From positions 186,001 through 250,000 of the forward strand of contig CAXXNZ010000003.1 of assembly GCA_963676075.2 (NCBI GenBank): a stretch of 64,000 bases of DNA, read 5' to 3'. The notes under the pieces were generated by a model. That model was not told the origin of the DNA, searched no databases, and saw only the letters and a list, made by a program, of their open reading frames with translations. A program made the translations under genes and the position numbers. This DNA is from JAHJQZ01 sp963676075 (GTDB lineage: Bacteria; Pseudomonadota; Alphaproteobacteria; Rhizobiales; Devosiaceae). Positions 34,202 through 43,170 of this stretch are shown here, one piece after another. Numbering within the stretch: the first letter of the stretch is position 1; the number at the start of each line of letters is the position of its first letter.

Positions 34202-34499
34202 CGAATAGCTATCCTACAACTTCCAGGTGATGTCGACGCGGTCTTGACCAGTCTCAGTTCACGCGAGCCAACCTCAACCCCTGCCATCGGTGATCGCGTG
34301 AACACCGCAGTTTGTCCAGCTCGCCTGCAGGCGCATCTTGCCTCTTGCGACGTCGATGCTGTCGCCCGATCTGAATCGCAAAATCGTGCCATACCCCAGC
34401 ATCCCCAACAATCCTTAACGTCTCCGGAAACGCTGCGTTTTCTGGCGGGCGTAGCTATTTCTCCATCGGCTTCGCGATGGTGCCATCAACCAACCGGAG

Positions 34500-35378
34500 C
34501 TATGCTGCCTCGGCAAGAATCCACTCCCGAAAAGCGGCGATATGGGGTGCATTGCGCCGGGCGTGCGGATAAACGAGATAATAGCCTTGGCCCTGCGTGC
34601 AAACCAGGTCGAAAGGCTGAACCAGCAGCCCCCGTGCCAACTCGTTGGTGAAAAAGGCCGGCGTGAGCATGGCTGCCCCGACGCCGCTGATGGCGGCGTG
34701 CCCCACAAGCGTTTGCGAGTCGAAGGACAGATCGGCAGCCAGCATGGCCTTGCTCGCCGACAGTCCGGCCGCCCGGAACCAGAAATCCCACCACGTATCC
34801 TCCGGCTCGAGGCGGTTGATCTGCAACAGATCCGCAGGCTCGCGCACCGTCTCGGCAAGCGACGGCGCCATGAGCACCGTGAAGCTGGCATCAAGGATCT
34901 TGTGGGCATCGAGCCCCGACCAGTTGCCGCTGCCGTAGCGGATGCCCACGTCGAAGGGCTCCCTGGCGAAATCGGTCAGCTCCTGGTTGATGTCGAGCCT
35001 GACGGCGATGTCCGGATGATGCATCTGGAATCCACCCAGACGGTGCGCCAGCCAGCCTGAGGCGAACGATTGCATCGAGGTGATGGACAATTGTGTCCGG
35101 GCCCGTTCACGGCTGGCCGCGACCGCAACGCGCATCATCTCGAAAGCTTCGATAATGCCAGGGGCGAGCCGCCGGCCGGTGTCGGTCAGCGTGACCTGTC
35201 TCGGGAGGCGATGAAACAGCGGGGCGCCGATCCGTTCCTCAAGCAGCTTGATCTGATAGCTGGCCGCCGCCTGGGTCATGCCGAGTTCCTCGGCGGCGCG
35301 GGTGAAATGCAGGTGCCGAGCCGTCGCTTCAAAGACACGCAAAGCCGAAAGAGGAGGGAGCTTGCCAATCATCATCAT
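34500..35378 (-). CDS. LysR family regulator, GcvA-like
   Basis: The 292-aa protein begins with three in-frame ATGs and then LPPLSALRVFEATARHLHFT, the GcvA-type start, with recognition helix QAAASYQIKLLEERIG. The effector domain follows (LSITSMQSFASGWLAHRLGG). GcvA-like regulators control glycine cleavage, beta-lactamases and many other genes. Here the divergent neighbour is a small DUF1127-like gene 113 bases away, the same arrangement as at 7.3-8.5 kb. Confidence 0.88.
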   Translation of the reverse strand: MMMIGKLPPLSALRVFEATARHLHFTRAAEELGMTQAAASYQIKLLEERIGAPLFHRLPRQVTLTDTGRRLAPGIIEAFEMMRVAVAASRERARTQLSITSMQSFASGWLAHRLGGFQMHHPDIAVRLDINQELTDFAREPFDVGIRYGSGNWSGLDAHKILDASFTVLMAPSLAETVREPADLLQINRLEPEDTWWDFWFRAAGLSASKAMLAADLSFDSQTLVGHAAISGVGAAMLTPAFFTNELARGLLVQPFDLVCTQGQGYYLVYPHARRNAPHIAAFREWILAEAA

Positions 35379-35490
35379 AAGTCCAGCTTATGCATGATAG
35401 GTGAGCTTCAATTGGACGGCAAGCGGTGGAATCGAGAAAAGAGTGCCGAAATATAGCTCTCTGGCGCACATTGAATAAAGGAGAAGGGAA

Positions 35491-35691
35491 ATGCTCTGGG
35501 CAACAAAGCTTCTCTCATTTGTTTGGTTTATCTCTCCGACACCGGTCGAAGCACGCCCGAACCGGCAGAGACGCGCCCGGCAGAAATGCTCTTTCGCGCT
35601 TCACCATCTGTCGCCGCATCTCAAGCGTGATCTCGGCGTGCCGCTGCACGGCGACCCAATCCAGTTTATGGGCGAAACCCGGGATCGATGA
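35491..35691 (+). CDS. Small DUF1127-like protein, 66 aa
   Basis: The protein (MLWATKLLSFVWFISPTPVE) ends with LSPHLKRDLGVPLHGDP, a close match to the LSxHLxRDLGL core of DUF1127. The N-terminal half is hydrophobic then basic. AAGGAGAAGG precedes the ATG. It is divergent from a GcvA-like LysR gene, which makes LysR control likely. A hairpin with a 9-bp stem (CCGGTTGGA and TCCAACCGG, 35699-35724) follows without a T-run. Confidence 0.62.
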   Translation: MLWATKLLSFVWFISPTPVEARPNRQRRARQKCSFALHHLSPHLKRDLGVPLHGDPIQFMGETRDR

Positions 35692-35766
35692 TCGCGGGCC
35701 GGTTGGAACTAAAGCTCCAACCGGGCACCGTCAGTCCGGGCAGGCCGGCGCTGTGGTGATCTCGGC

Positions 35767-36666
35767 CTATTTCACGATCAGCGTGCCGGCGCCGTATTCG
35801 GTGAACAATTCGATCAGCACCGCGTGGGCCGTCTTGCCGTTGAGGATGACGACGCCCTCGACACCGCGTTCGAGCGCCTCGAAACAGGTCTCGACCTTCG
35901 GGATCATGCCGCCGGAAATGACGCCATCCCGGATCAGCGCCTTGGCCTCGGCAACGGTCAGCTCGGGGATGAGGTTCTTGTCCTTGTCGAGCACGCCCGG
36001 CACATCCGTCAGGAACAAAAGGCGCTGCGCTTTCTGCGAGCCGGCGATGGCGCCGGCGAAAGTGTCGGCATTGATGTTGTAGGTATGGCCGTCGCGGCCC
36101 GGCGCCACCGGGGCGATGACCGGGATCATCTCGGAATGCGCCAGTAGGTCGATCAGCGTTCGGTCGACCTCGACCGGCTCGCCGACGAAACCGAGATCGA
36201 GCACGCGCTCGATGTTGGAATCAGGATCGATCATTTTCTTGTGGGCCTTCTCGGCGAAGACCATGTTGCCGTCCTTGCCGCACAAGCCGATGGCCCACTC
36301 GCCCTCGGCATTGATCATGGCGACGATTTCCTTGTTGATCGAGCCGGCGAGAACCATCTCGACGATCTCGACTGTCTTGGCGTCGGTAACGCGCAAGCCG
36401 CCCTCGAATCGTGATTCGATCCCCATCTTCTCGAGCATCTGGCCGATCTGCGGTCCGCCGCCATGGACGACGATCGGATTGACCTTGGATTGTTTCAACA
36501 GCGCGATGTCACGGGCAAAGGCCTTGCCGAGCGCCGGATCGCCCATGGCATGGCCGCCGTACTTCACGACAACCGTCTTGCCCTCATAGCGCTGCATATA
36601 GGGCAGTGCCTGGGCCAGAATGGCGGCATCGTAGCTTGGATCATTGTGCGGCGTCTGGTCGGTCAT
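35767..36666 (-). CDS. argB: Acetylglutamate kinase
   Basis: The 299-aa enzyme phosphorylates N-acetylglutamate, the second step of arginine synthesis. Amino-acid kinase motifs are clear: VVVKYGGHAMGD near residue 32, VVHGGGPQIG near 65, INADTFAGAIAGSQKA and the ATP-binding LFLTDVPGVLDKDKN. GGMIPKVETC lies near the C-terminus. I start at ATG 36666 (MTDQTPHNDPSYD); a 93-codon extension upstream has no family match. It is 34 kb from argD-argF in this window. In related genomes argB commonly follows yihA. Confidence 0.95.
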   Translation of the reverse strand: MTDQTPHNDPSYDAAILAQALPYMQRYEGKTVVVKYGGHAMGDPALGKAFARDIALLKQSKVNPIVVHGGGPQIGQMLEKMGIESRFEGGLRVTDAKTVEIVEMVLAGSINKEIVAMINAEGEWAIGLCGKDGNMVFAEKAHKKMIDPDSNIERVLDLGFVGEPVEVDRTLIDLLAHSEMIPVIAPVAPGRDGHTYNINADTFAGAIAGSQKAQRLLFLTDVPGVLDKDKNLIPELTVAEAKALIRDGVISGGMIPKVETCFEALERGVEGVVILNGKTAHAVLIELFTEYGAGTLIVK

Positions 36667-36844
36667 CTTCGCTCCTCGGGCAGGACCTGGTTCCGCCGAA
36701 GCGAAACGGCGTTGCTTCCATACCGGGAAAGCCGCCGTTTGTCTGCCCCCGGTCTTGGGCGCATCGCCCGCACCGCATGCGGCAAAACCTCGGTGAACCT
36801 TTTGCCAGGCCGGCGCGTCTTCCGACCAATACGGAGACACGACG

Positions 36845-36955
36845 ATGATGAATCGCAACCTTTTTCCCGTCCTGATGGCCTCGAGCACCAGTTTTGTACT
36901 GATCGCCGCTTCGGCCTTGGTGCTTGTCGGGTTGCAGGCAAGCATTGGCGCCTGA
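36845..36955 (+). CDS. Small membrane protein, 36 aa
   Basis: ATGATG at 36845 opens a frame MMNRNLFPVLMASSTSFVLI and then AASALVLVGLQASIGA, one hydrophobic helix with a short basic N-terminus. GGAG stands eight bases upstream. Peptides of this kind are widespread and poorly annotated in Hyphomicrobiales. It lies between divergent argB and the amidotransferase gene. Function unknown. Confidence 0.5.
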   Translation: MMNRNLFPVLMASSTSFVLIAASALVLVGLQASIGA

Positions 36956-37052
36956 CGAGAATTCGCCTGTCAGCCATGCACCGTAAGCCATTGTCCGAGG
37001 CGATTTCTGCCGGCTAGGATGGGGAATCGTATTCAACCCGGCACATGTACCG

Positions 37053-37772
37053 ATGAAACTGACAATCCTGCAGGTCGGCGAGACCCCAGCGGCCTTGCGC
37101 GACGAACGTCCGCGCTTTCAGCCGTTTTTCGAAACCATGTTCGACAGCACCGGACATGATTTCACCTACGAGCAGGTGCTGATCATTGATGGCGAGCCTT
37201 TTCCCGATCCCGGCGCGATCGAAGGCGCTGTGGTGACCGGCTCGTTCTACGGGGTCTATGACGACGTCGCATGGATGGAACCGCTGCGTGCCTTCATCCG
37301 CGATGCCTACGCTCGAAAGACGCCGATGCTCGGCGTGTGTTTTGGCCATCAGATCATGGCCGATGCGCTTGGCGGCGAGGTCCGGAAGTCGGAAAAAGGC
37401 TGGGGTATCGGCCGTCACGTCTACGAGCGAAGCGCAAAGAACGACCTGCTGGCCAGCCTTCCGGGCGAGGTGGCTCTCGCCGCCAGCCACCAGGATCAGG
37501 TGATCACGCCGCCCGGCGAGGCGGAGGTCTTCCTCAGTTCAGATTTCACGCCCAATGCCGGGCTGGTCTATGCCAATGGTGCCGCCATCTCGATGCAGCC
37601 GCACCCGGAGTTCGACGTCGGGTTCTCCAAGGCCTTGGTGGAGCTCAGGCGCAACAATCCCTTGTCCGACACGATCGTCGAAGAGCGCTTGTCCACGCTG
37701 GACAAGCCCGTCGACAACACCAAGGTTGCAACGATGCTCGGCCAGTTTCTGCTGGCAGCGAAAAAGATTTGA
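37053..37772 (+). CDS. Class I glutamine amidotransferase-like protein
   Basis: The 239-aa single-domain protein has the GATase triad: the nucleophile elbow GVCFGHQIMADALGG (Cys near residue 95), and His in SMQPHPEFD (near residue 182), with a Glu two residues on. Stand-alone members act as gamma-glutamyl hydrolases or GMP synthase-like amidases on small molecules such as gamma-glutamyl polyamines; which one applies here is not visible. The GFA-family gene follows after 30 bases on the same strand. Confidence 0.85.
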   Translation: MKLTILQVGETPAALRDERPRFQPFFETMFDSTGHDFTYEQVLIIDGEPFPDPGAIEGAVVTGSFYGVYDDVAWMEPLRAFIRDAYARKTPMLGVCFGHQIMADALGGEVRKSEKGWGIGRHVYERSAKNDLLASLPGEVALAASHQDQVITPPGEAEVFLSSDFTPNAGLVYANGAAISMQPHPEFDVGFSKALVELRRNNPLSDTIVEERLSTLDKPVDNTKVATMLGQFLLAAKKI

Positions 37773-37802
37773 GAAGGTGGTGCGCAGTGAAAGGAGATAC
37801 GC

Positions 37803-38210
37803 GTGGCTGACAAGGTAACGGGGTCATGTCTGTGCGGGACTGTCCGCTTCGAGATCAATGGCGATTTCGATGGCTTTTTCCTCTGCCATTGCAGCCGTTG
37901 CCGCAAGGACACCGGCTCCGCCCATGCCGCGAACCTGTTCTCGGCGGCGGCGCGTCTCACCTGGCTATCCGGTGAAGACAATGTGCAGCATTTCGATTTG
38001 CCCGGCACACGCCATGGCAAGGCGTTCTGCGCCACCTGCAGTTCGGCGCTGCCACGTCACCTGTCGAACGGAACAAGCATCATTGTGCCTGCAGGCAGTC
38101 TCGACACGCCGATCGACATGCGTCCAAACGCCCATATTTGTTATGCCGATCGCGCGGAATGGGACGATGAGCTTGGCGAGGTCACGCACATCGACGGCTT
38201 GCCCGGATAG
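37803..38210 (+). CDS. GFA (glutathione-dependent formaldehyde-activating / CENP-V) family protein
   Basis: The 135-aa protein has the zinc-binding Mss4-like fold with C-L-C (GSCLCGTVRF, residue about 9), CHCSRCRK (near 28) and CATCSSALPR (near 76). The family is named after Gfa, which binds glutathione and may help formaldehyde react with it, but most members are uncharacterised. A GTG start at 37803 has AAGGAG six bases upstream. Probably co-transcribed with the amidotransferase gene. Confidence 0.9.
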   Translation: MADKVTGSCLCGTVRFEINGDFDGFFLCHCSRCRKDTGSAHAANLFSAAARLTWLSGEDNVQHFDLPGTRHGKAFCATCSSALPRHLSNGTSIIVPAGSLDTPIDMRPNAHICYADRAEWDDELGEVTHIDGLPG

Positions 38211-38217
38211 CCAAGGA

Positions 38218-38859
38218 TCAGACCAGCAGCGCCGCAATCTCGGCTCTGAGCTCGGCGATGCCGGTGCCCTTTTCCGACGAGGTCGCCATCAATATCGGAT
38301 GCGCCGCCGGGCGCTTGGCGATCGCTGCCCGTGTCTTGGCGATAACCTTGTCCACGTCAGCCGCCAGCGGCTTGTCGCATTTGGTCAGAACGATCTGGTA
38401 GCTCACCGCCGCCTTGTCGAGCTCGTTCATCAAGGAAAGGTCATTGGCCTTTGGCCCGTGCCGTCCATCGACCAGCACGTAGACGCGCCGGAGATTGGGC
38501 CGTCCGGTCAGATAGGCATGGATCAGCCGCGTCCATGCCATGACCTTGGGCTTGGGCGCTTCGGCAAAGCCGTAGCCGGGCATGTCGACGATGGTCAGCG
38601 GCTGATATTCCGAGACAAAGATGTTGAGTTCCTGGGTCCGCCCCGGCGTGTTCGAGGTGCGAGCCAGCGTCGTCCGTCCGGTCAGGGCATTGATCAGCGA
38701 TGACTTGCCGACATTGGAGCGCCCGGCAAAGGCGATCTCGATGCCTTCGGCCGGTGGCAGATCGTCGATCCGCACACAGCCCTTGACGAAGGCGAAGGGC
38801 CGGGCAAACAGCAATCGCCCAGCTTCGATGTTTTCAGCGCTTGGCTCGTTTGTGCTCAT
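38218..38859 (-). CDS. yihA: Ribosome-assembly GTPase YihA/EngB
   Basis: The 213-aa TRAFAC GTPase acts in 50S subunit assembly. The G motifs are G1 GRSNVGKSS, G2 region TSNTPGRTQ, G3 DMPGYG, G4 TKCDK and a G5-like SSEKGTG. The start at ATG 38859 (MSTNEPSAENIEAGRLLF) fits family length; the frame continues upstream into an unrelated stretch. It lies ten bases after the acetyltransferase gene and in the conserved yidC-yihA-argB neighbourhood. Confidence 0.93.
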   Translation of the reverse strand: MSTNEPSAENIEAGRLLFARPFAFVKGCVRIDDLPPAEGIEIAFAGRSNVGKSSLINALTGRTTLARTSNTPGRTQELNIFVSEYQPLTIVDMPGYGFAEAPKPKVMAWTRLIHAYLTGRPNLRRVYVLVDGRHGPKANDLSLMNELDKAAVSYQIVLTKCDKPLAADVDKVIAKTRAAIAKRPAAHPILMATSSEKGTGIAELRAEIAALLV

Positions 38860-38869
38860 GATCACCGGC

Positions 38870-39508
38870 TTAGGCCGCCGCTCGCAGCGCCGCAAGATCG
38901 TTTCCGCGAATGGCATCGAGATTGCGCGTCAGTTTTTCCGCGTCCCAGTCCCACCAGGCGATCTGTTCGAGGGCTGCGACAGTGTCATCGTCAAAGCGCT
39001 GGCGAATGACGCGTGCCGGGTTGCCGGCGACGACCGCATAGGCCGGAACGTCAGAGGAAACGATCGAAAAGGCTCCGATAATGGCACCATTGCCGATGGT
39101 GACGCCGGGCATGATGCGGGCCTCGCGCCCGATCCAGACATCATTGCCGATCACCGTGTCGCCGCGGCTCTGGCGCTGGAAAACAGACATATCCACGCCC
39201 TTTTCCCAACCATTGCCGAAGATCGAGAAGGGATAGGTCGAAAATCCATCCATCAGATGATTGGCGCCATTCATGATGAACCGCGCGTCTTTGGCAATGG
39301 CGACGAACTTGCCGATGACCAGGCGATCGTCGTGGAAATCGAAATGATAGAGCACGTTGTGCTCCTGAAAGCGCTCGGCGCCATCCGGATCGTCATAATA
39401 GGAATAGTCGCCGACCACGATGTTCTCGCGGGTGACGATTTGCTTGAGAAAGGCGATTTGCGGAAAACCGGCCATCGGATGCCGGGTCGAAGGTGAGGGT
39501 CCGTGCAT
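38870..39508 (-). CDS. CatB-related O-acetyltransferase (left-handed beta helix)
   Basis: The 212-aa protein belongs to the xenobiotic/hexapeptide acetyltransferase group. It shows VGDYSYYDDPDG near the N-terminus, the loop VIGKFVAIAKDARFIMNGAN-H with the likely catalytic His, and then hexapeptide turns IGNDVWIGREARIMPGVTIG and GAIIGAFSIVSSDVPAYAVV, ending AGNPARVIRQRF. Relatives acetylate chloramphenicol or streptogramins, but chromosomal copies often act on sugars. It sits between yidC and yihA, where it may be co-transcribed with yihA. Start ATG 39508. Confidence 0.88.
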   Translation of the reverse strand: MHGPSPSTRHPMAGFPQIAFLKQIVTRENIVVGDYSYYDDPDGAERFQEHNVLYHFDFHDDRLVIGKFVAIAKDARFIMNGANHLMDGFSTYPFSIFGNGWEKGVDMSVFQRQSRGDTVIGNDVWIGREARIMPGVTIGNGAIIGAFSIVSSDVPAYAVVAGNPARVIRQRFDDDTVAALEQIAWWDWDAEKLTRNLDAIRGNDLAALRAAA

Positions 39509-39662
39509 GAACACGCTCCATGATCTGAATAAAAAGGAAGGCTCTGGCGTGCGCGCCGGTTTCATCGAAACGAGAAAGCGACGGGTGACCGTGATCCCCG
39601 TCGGCGCGTCAGGCTGAAATGCGATCCCTTAGCTGATCATGTCGAACTGACCCTCCGGATAG

Positions 39663-39700
39663 GCAAAAAGCTTTGGCCGCCGGCACTGCCGGCGGCCAAA
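39663..39700 (-). terminator. Strong terminator after yidC
   Basis: On the minus strand TTTGGCCGCCGGC and its exact complement enclose the loop AGT, a 13-bp perfect stem, followed by GCTTTTTG. It closes the rpmH-rnpA-yidC unit. Confidence 0.92.
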
Positions 39701-39702
39701 CC

Positions 39703-41565
39703 TTATTTGCTCTCAGCTTTCTTCTTGAGCCCGAGGCTCTGAAGGATATTGCCGATGAGATCCACCTCGGCGCCATTGCGCTTCATGATGAACCACTGCT
39801 GGACGATCGACAGGAAGTTGTTCCAGGTCCAGTAGATCACCAGGCCCGCCGGGAAGGTGCCGAGCATGAAGGTGAACATGATCGGCATCAGGTTGAAGAT
39901 CATCGCCTGGCTCGGATCGGGTGGCGGCGGATTGAGCTTCATCTGCACCCACATGGTGATGCCCATCAGCACCGGCCAGAAACCGAGATGCAGGAAGTGG
40001 CCGATGATCGGCACCACAGTCGGGTCATAGGGAATGAGCCCGAACAGGGTGAAGATATTGGTCGGGTCGGGCGCCGCCATGTCGAGGATCCAGCCGATGA
40101 ACGGCGCGTGCCGCATCTCGAGCGAGATGAAGATGACGGTATAGAGCGAGAAGAACACCGGGATCTGCAGCAGAACCGGCCAGCACCCGGCGATCGGGTT
40201 GATCTTTTCCCTGGCATAAAGCTCCATCATCGCTTTCTGCTGGGCCTGCTTGTCGTCCTTGTACTGCTCCTGGATGGCCTTCAGCTCCGGCTGGACGACG
40301 CGCATCTTGGCCATTGAGGCGTAAGAACGATTGGCCAGCGGGAAAAACACCGCCTTGACGATGACGGTCAGGGCCATGACGGCGAAACCGAAATTGCCGA
40401 TGAAGCTGTTGAGCCAACGCAGAAGCACGAAGAGCGGATAGGTCAGGAAGTGGAACCAGCCCCAGTCGATCAGCAGATCGAGCCGGTCGAAACCGTACTG
40501 CTTGTCATATTCGGAGATGACCGATTCCACCTTGGCACCGGCAAAGACATAGGACTTTGCAGTGCCAGAAGCGCCCGGCGCCACGGTTACCGCGTTGGAG
40601 CCGACGAAGCTCGTCTGGAACTCGTCGAACCCTTGCGTGTCACGCCAGGAGAACAGCGCATTGACCTGTTCGCCCGGGTTGGCGATGACGGTCGTTGCCC
40701 AGTACTTGTCGGTAATGCCAAGCCAGCCCGAGGTGTTGTCGAACCGCAGCTGCTTGTCGTTCTTGAGGTCGGTGTATTTTTTCGAGATGTAGTTGTTCGA
40801 CCCCAAAACGCCGACAGGCCCCTCGTGCTGGATGAAGAAATTCTGCACATGCGGGATGCCGTGGCGTGCGACGCGGGCATAGGGGAAAAGCGACACTGCG
40901 GCGCCGGTGTTGTTCTCGACGTCCTGGGTGACGGTGAACAGATAGTCCTGATCGACGTTGAAAGTCCGCTTGAAGACGAGCCCGGCGCCATTGTCCCAGG
41001 TCAGCGTGACCGGCTTGTCGGCCGAGAGGGTCGCGTTGTCGCCCGAAACCGACCACTCGGTCGTCGTCGTCGGCACCTTGATGTCGGAGCCGGCGGCCGC
41101 AACCCAGCCCTGCTCGGCGAAATAGGCATCAGGGCCGCCCGCCGGTGACAGCAGCGTGATAATCGGCGAAGTCGGATCAACGGTTTCGTGATAACCCTTG
41201 AGCTTCAGATCGTCGATGCGTCCGCCGATCAGATTGATCGAGCCTTCGAGGTCTGCCGTTTCGATGGCGACACGGGGGGTGGCGTCGATTGCCGCTTCGC
41301 GGGTGTCGTACTGGCCGGCCACTGCTGCCGCACCCGGCACCGATGCGGCCGTGCCGGCTGACGTTGCAGCGTCCGCCGAGGTTGTGCTCGGGGTTGCCAA
41401 AGAGGCGGCGTCACTGGCCTGTTTCGCCATTTGCTGCTGGGCGGCCTGGAGTTCGGCCTGCCTTTGCGCCTGCTCCAGTTGCGGGCCGGCGACGAAATAT
41501 TGCCAGCCGAACAGGATCGCCATTGCGAGCACCGCGGCAATAATGACGTTACGATTGTCTTGCAT
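39703..41565 (-). CDS. yidC: Membrane protein insertase YidC
   Basis: The 620-aa inner-membrane insertase has an N-terminal anchor (MQDNRNVIIAAVLAMAILFG), an Ala/Gln/Thr-rich linker, and the large periplasmic beta domain (GGRIDDLKLKGYHETVDPTS). The conserved five-helix core follows, with WGWFHFLTYPLF, RSYASMAKMRVVQPELKAIQ and the GCWPVLLQIPVFFSLY segment. It inserts membrane proteins alone or with Sec. Its start overlaps the end of rnpA by 17 bases, so translation is probably coupled. Downstream lies a strong terminator. Confidence 0.97.
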   Translation of the reverse strand: MQDNRNVIIAAVLAMAILFGWQYFVAGPQLEQAQRQAELQAAQQQMAKQASDAASLATPSTTSADAATSAGTAASVPGAAAVAGQYDTREAAIDATPRVAIETADLEGSINLIGGRIDDLKLKGYHETVDPTSPIITLLSPAGGPDAYFAEQGWVAAAGSDIKVPTTTTEWSVSGDNATLSADKPVTLTWDNGAGLVFKRTFNVDQDYLFTVTQDVENNTGAAVSLFPYARVARHGIPHVQNFFIQHEGPVGVLGSNNYISKKYTDLKNDKQLRFDNTSGWLGITDKYWATTVIANPGEQVNALFSWRDTQGFDEFQTSFVGSNAVTVAPGASGTAKSYVFAGAKVESVISEYDKQYGFDRLDLLIDWGWFHFLTYPLFVLLRWLNSFIGNFGFAVMALTVIVKAVFFPLANRSYASMAKMRVVQPELKAIQEQYKDDKQAQQKAMMELYAREKINPIAGCWPVLLQIPVFFSLYTVIFISLEMRHAPFIGWILDMAAPDPTNIFTLFGLIPYDPTVVPIIGHFLHLGFWPVLMGITMWVQMKLNPPPPDPSQAMIFNLMPIMFTFMLGTFPAGLVIYWTWNNFLSIVQQWFIMKRNGAEVDLIGNILQSLGLKKKAESK

Positions 41566-41938
41566 TGGCGTCAGTGTCCCGGCGATTTTGTGGGTTGGTG
41601 GCGTGAACGCGCGCGATCAGGCCCGTGAGAGTTGTGACCAGCGCCTCGAATGACGTCGAGAGAATCTCGCGCCTTCCGATAAGCACGTAGTCATGTTGGG
41701 GGTGAAAGGCACCGGCGCAAGCCCCGACCGCTGCGCGCAAACGTCGCTTGATCCGGTTGCGTTGGGGAGCATTGCCTGCCTTCTTTGTCACGGTAAACCC
41801 GACCCCGATGTCTGGGTCGTCTGTCCTGACGGCCTGAAGGGCGAGCCCGTGCCGGCTTGCGCGTTTGCCGCGAGCCGCTGCCAGAAACTCGGCGCGCGTT
41901 CTAAGCCCGCGCAAACGGCCGGTCGACCGGCCGGTCAT
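41549..41938 (-). CDS. rnpA: Ribonuclease P protein component
   Basis: The 129-aa basic protein has the RnpA signature: GVGFTVTKKAGNAPQRNRIK and RRLRAAV, containing the RNR motif, with HDYVLIGRREIL after it. It binds the RNase P RNA for tRNA 5' processing. I start at ATG 41938 (MTGRSTGRLRGLRTRAEFLA), five bases after the rpmH stop. A much longer frame upstream runs antisense to nothing but overlaps rpmH and is rejected. The 3' end overlaps yidC. Confidence 0.93.
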   Translation of the reverse strand: MTGRSTGRLRGLRTRAEFLAAARGKRASRHGLALQAVRTDDPDIGVGFTVTKKAGNAPQRNRIKRRLRAAVGACAGAFHPQHDYVLIGRREILSTSFEALVTTLTGLIARVHATNPQNRRDTDANARQS

Positions 41939-41943
41939 CAGGC

Positions 41944-42078
41944 TCAGGCGGACAGACGCTTGCGGCCGCGAGCGCGGCGGGCGCTCAGGACCTTGCGGCC
42001 ATTGCGGGTGGCCATACGGGCACGAAAACCATGGCGGCGCTTGCGGACCAGGCGGCTCGGCTGAAAAGTACGCTTCAT
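41944..42078 (-). CDS. rpmH: Ribosomal protein L34
   Basis: The 44-aa peptide MKRTFQPSRLVRKRRHGFRA, continuing RMATRNGRKVLSARRARGRK and ending RLSA, is an unmistakable L34. It heads the rpmH-rnpA-yidC unit conserved in nearly all bacteria, usually near the replication origin or dnaA; dnaA itself is not in view. Confidence 0.98.
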   Translation of the reverse strand: MKRTFQPSRLVRKRRHGFRARMATRNGRKVLSARRARGRKRLSA

Positions 42079-42382
42079 TGGACCAAACCGCGCCGTGCAC
42101 GGTTCCTTCTGTTTCGATCTGCGCGAGATGGGTCGAGGCAGCCGGACGGTGGCCCCACCGGCCGCTCGCAAAGTTGGCCGGCTTATATGAAAACAAAGCC
42201 ATGAAGTCAACGCGAACCCGGCGCAAAACCGCTGCACCTGCCAACTGAGATCACGCGCTTGGCCTGGCGGTTTCAATCCGGGTCACGTCGCGGTGAGGTG
42301 GTGGCGACAAGCGGGCCGCAAGACTCTAGGTATCATCAGGTCCGCAGCCACGGGGTTGCCGACAGTGAACAGCAAGGCCGAA

Positions 42383-43151
42383 ATGCTCGATACCCAGACC
42401 GAAATGCCTGCCGACAAGCCGATCTGGCGCCGCTTCGCCCCTCTCGCCCTGCTCATTATCGGGCTTGCCGCCGCGACATGGGGCGCTGCACAGGCAGGGT
42501 TCAGTTTCGACGTTCTGGCCATGCACTACCAGTCAATGGCGCTCTGGGTGGCCGACAACCCAGTGCTGGCGACTGTGATCGCCTTTGTCACTTATGCCCT
42601 CGCCACTGCCGTCAGCTTTCCGGCCGCCTGGCTGCTGACGGTCATGCTCGGGCTGTTGTTCGGCTGGTTCTGGGCGGCACTTGGTCGTTGTTTTCGGCGC
42701 CACCGCCGGGGCAGTCGGCATCTTCCTTGCGGCGCGCATGGCCTTTGCCGACTTTTTCCGCGCCCGGGCCGGCGGCTGGGTCAGGACCATGGCCGAAGGG
42801 TTCAAGCGCAACGCCTTTTCTTACATGTTGTTCCTGAGGTTCGTGCCGGCGGTGCCCTTCGTCATCGTCAATATCGTACCGGCCATTGTCGGCGTGTCCT
42901 TGCGGACCTACACGCTCGCGACCCTTGTCGGCATCGTTCCTGGTGTCTTCGTTTACGCCTATGCCGGTGAGGGGCTCAGGTCGATCATCTCCGAGCGGGC
43001 CGAGGCCTGCGCTGTCAACGCGCCGCCGTGCGGCACGCCACTTTCTGCATCGAGCCTCGTCACCCCCGAAATCGTGGCGGCCCTGGTCCTTCTGGCCGTG
43101 CTGTCCCTCATGCCTGTTGTCGTTCGGCACCTGCAGGGGCATAAGGTCTGA
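42383..43151 (+). pseudogene. TVP38/TMEM64 (DedA-like) membrane protein with one insertion
   Basis: The first frame from ATG 42383 (MLDTQTEMPADKPIWRRFAP) gives two membrane helices and FPAAWLLTVMLGLLFGWFWA. After GCGGCAC the frame is lost at about 42687. It continues one frame over as VVVFGATAGAVGIFLAARMA, then RNAFSYMLFLRFVPAVPFVI and the VVRHLQGHKV end. One extra C explains the break and restores about 255 aa. Paired TVP38 and FAD-reductase genes are common; the reductase follows after 19 bases. Confidence 0.78.
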
Positions 43152-43170
43152 AAGCGACGTGGCGAGACAC

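Noticed and set aside
32442..34651. Long plus-strand frames across 32.4-34.6 kb
   Set aside because: They cross three real minus-strand genes and the promoter gap, and show no domain pattern. The plus-strand TTG frame at 33449 lacks a ribosome site.
35699..35724. Hairpin after the second DUF1127-like gene as a rho-independent terminator
   Set aside because: The 9-bp stem is good but no T-run follows on either strand, so it is only mentioned with the gene.
41944..42276. 110-codon minus-strand frame over rpmH, and the 231-codon frame over rnpA
   Set aside because: Both are upstream extensions. The last 44 codons of the first are L34 itself, and RnpA starts at 41938.
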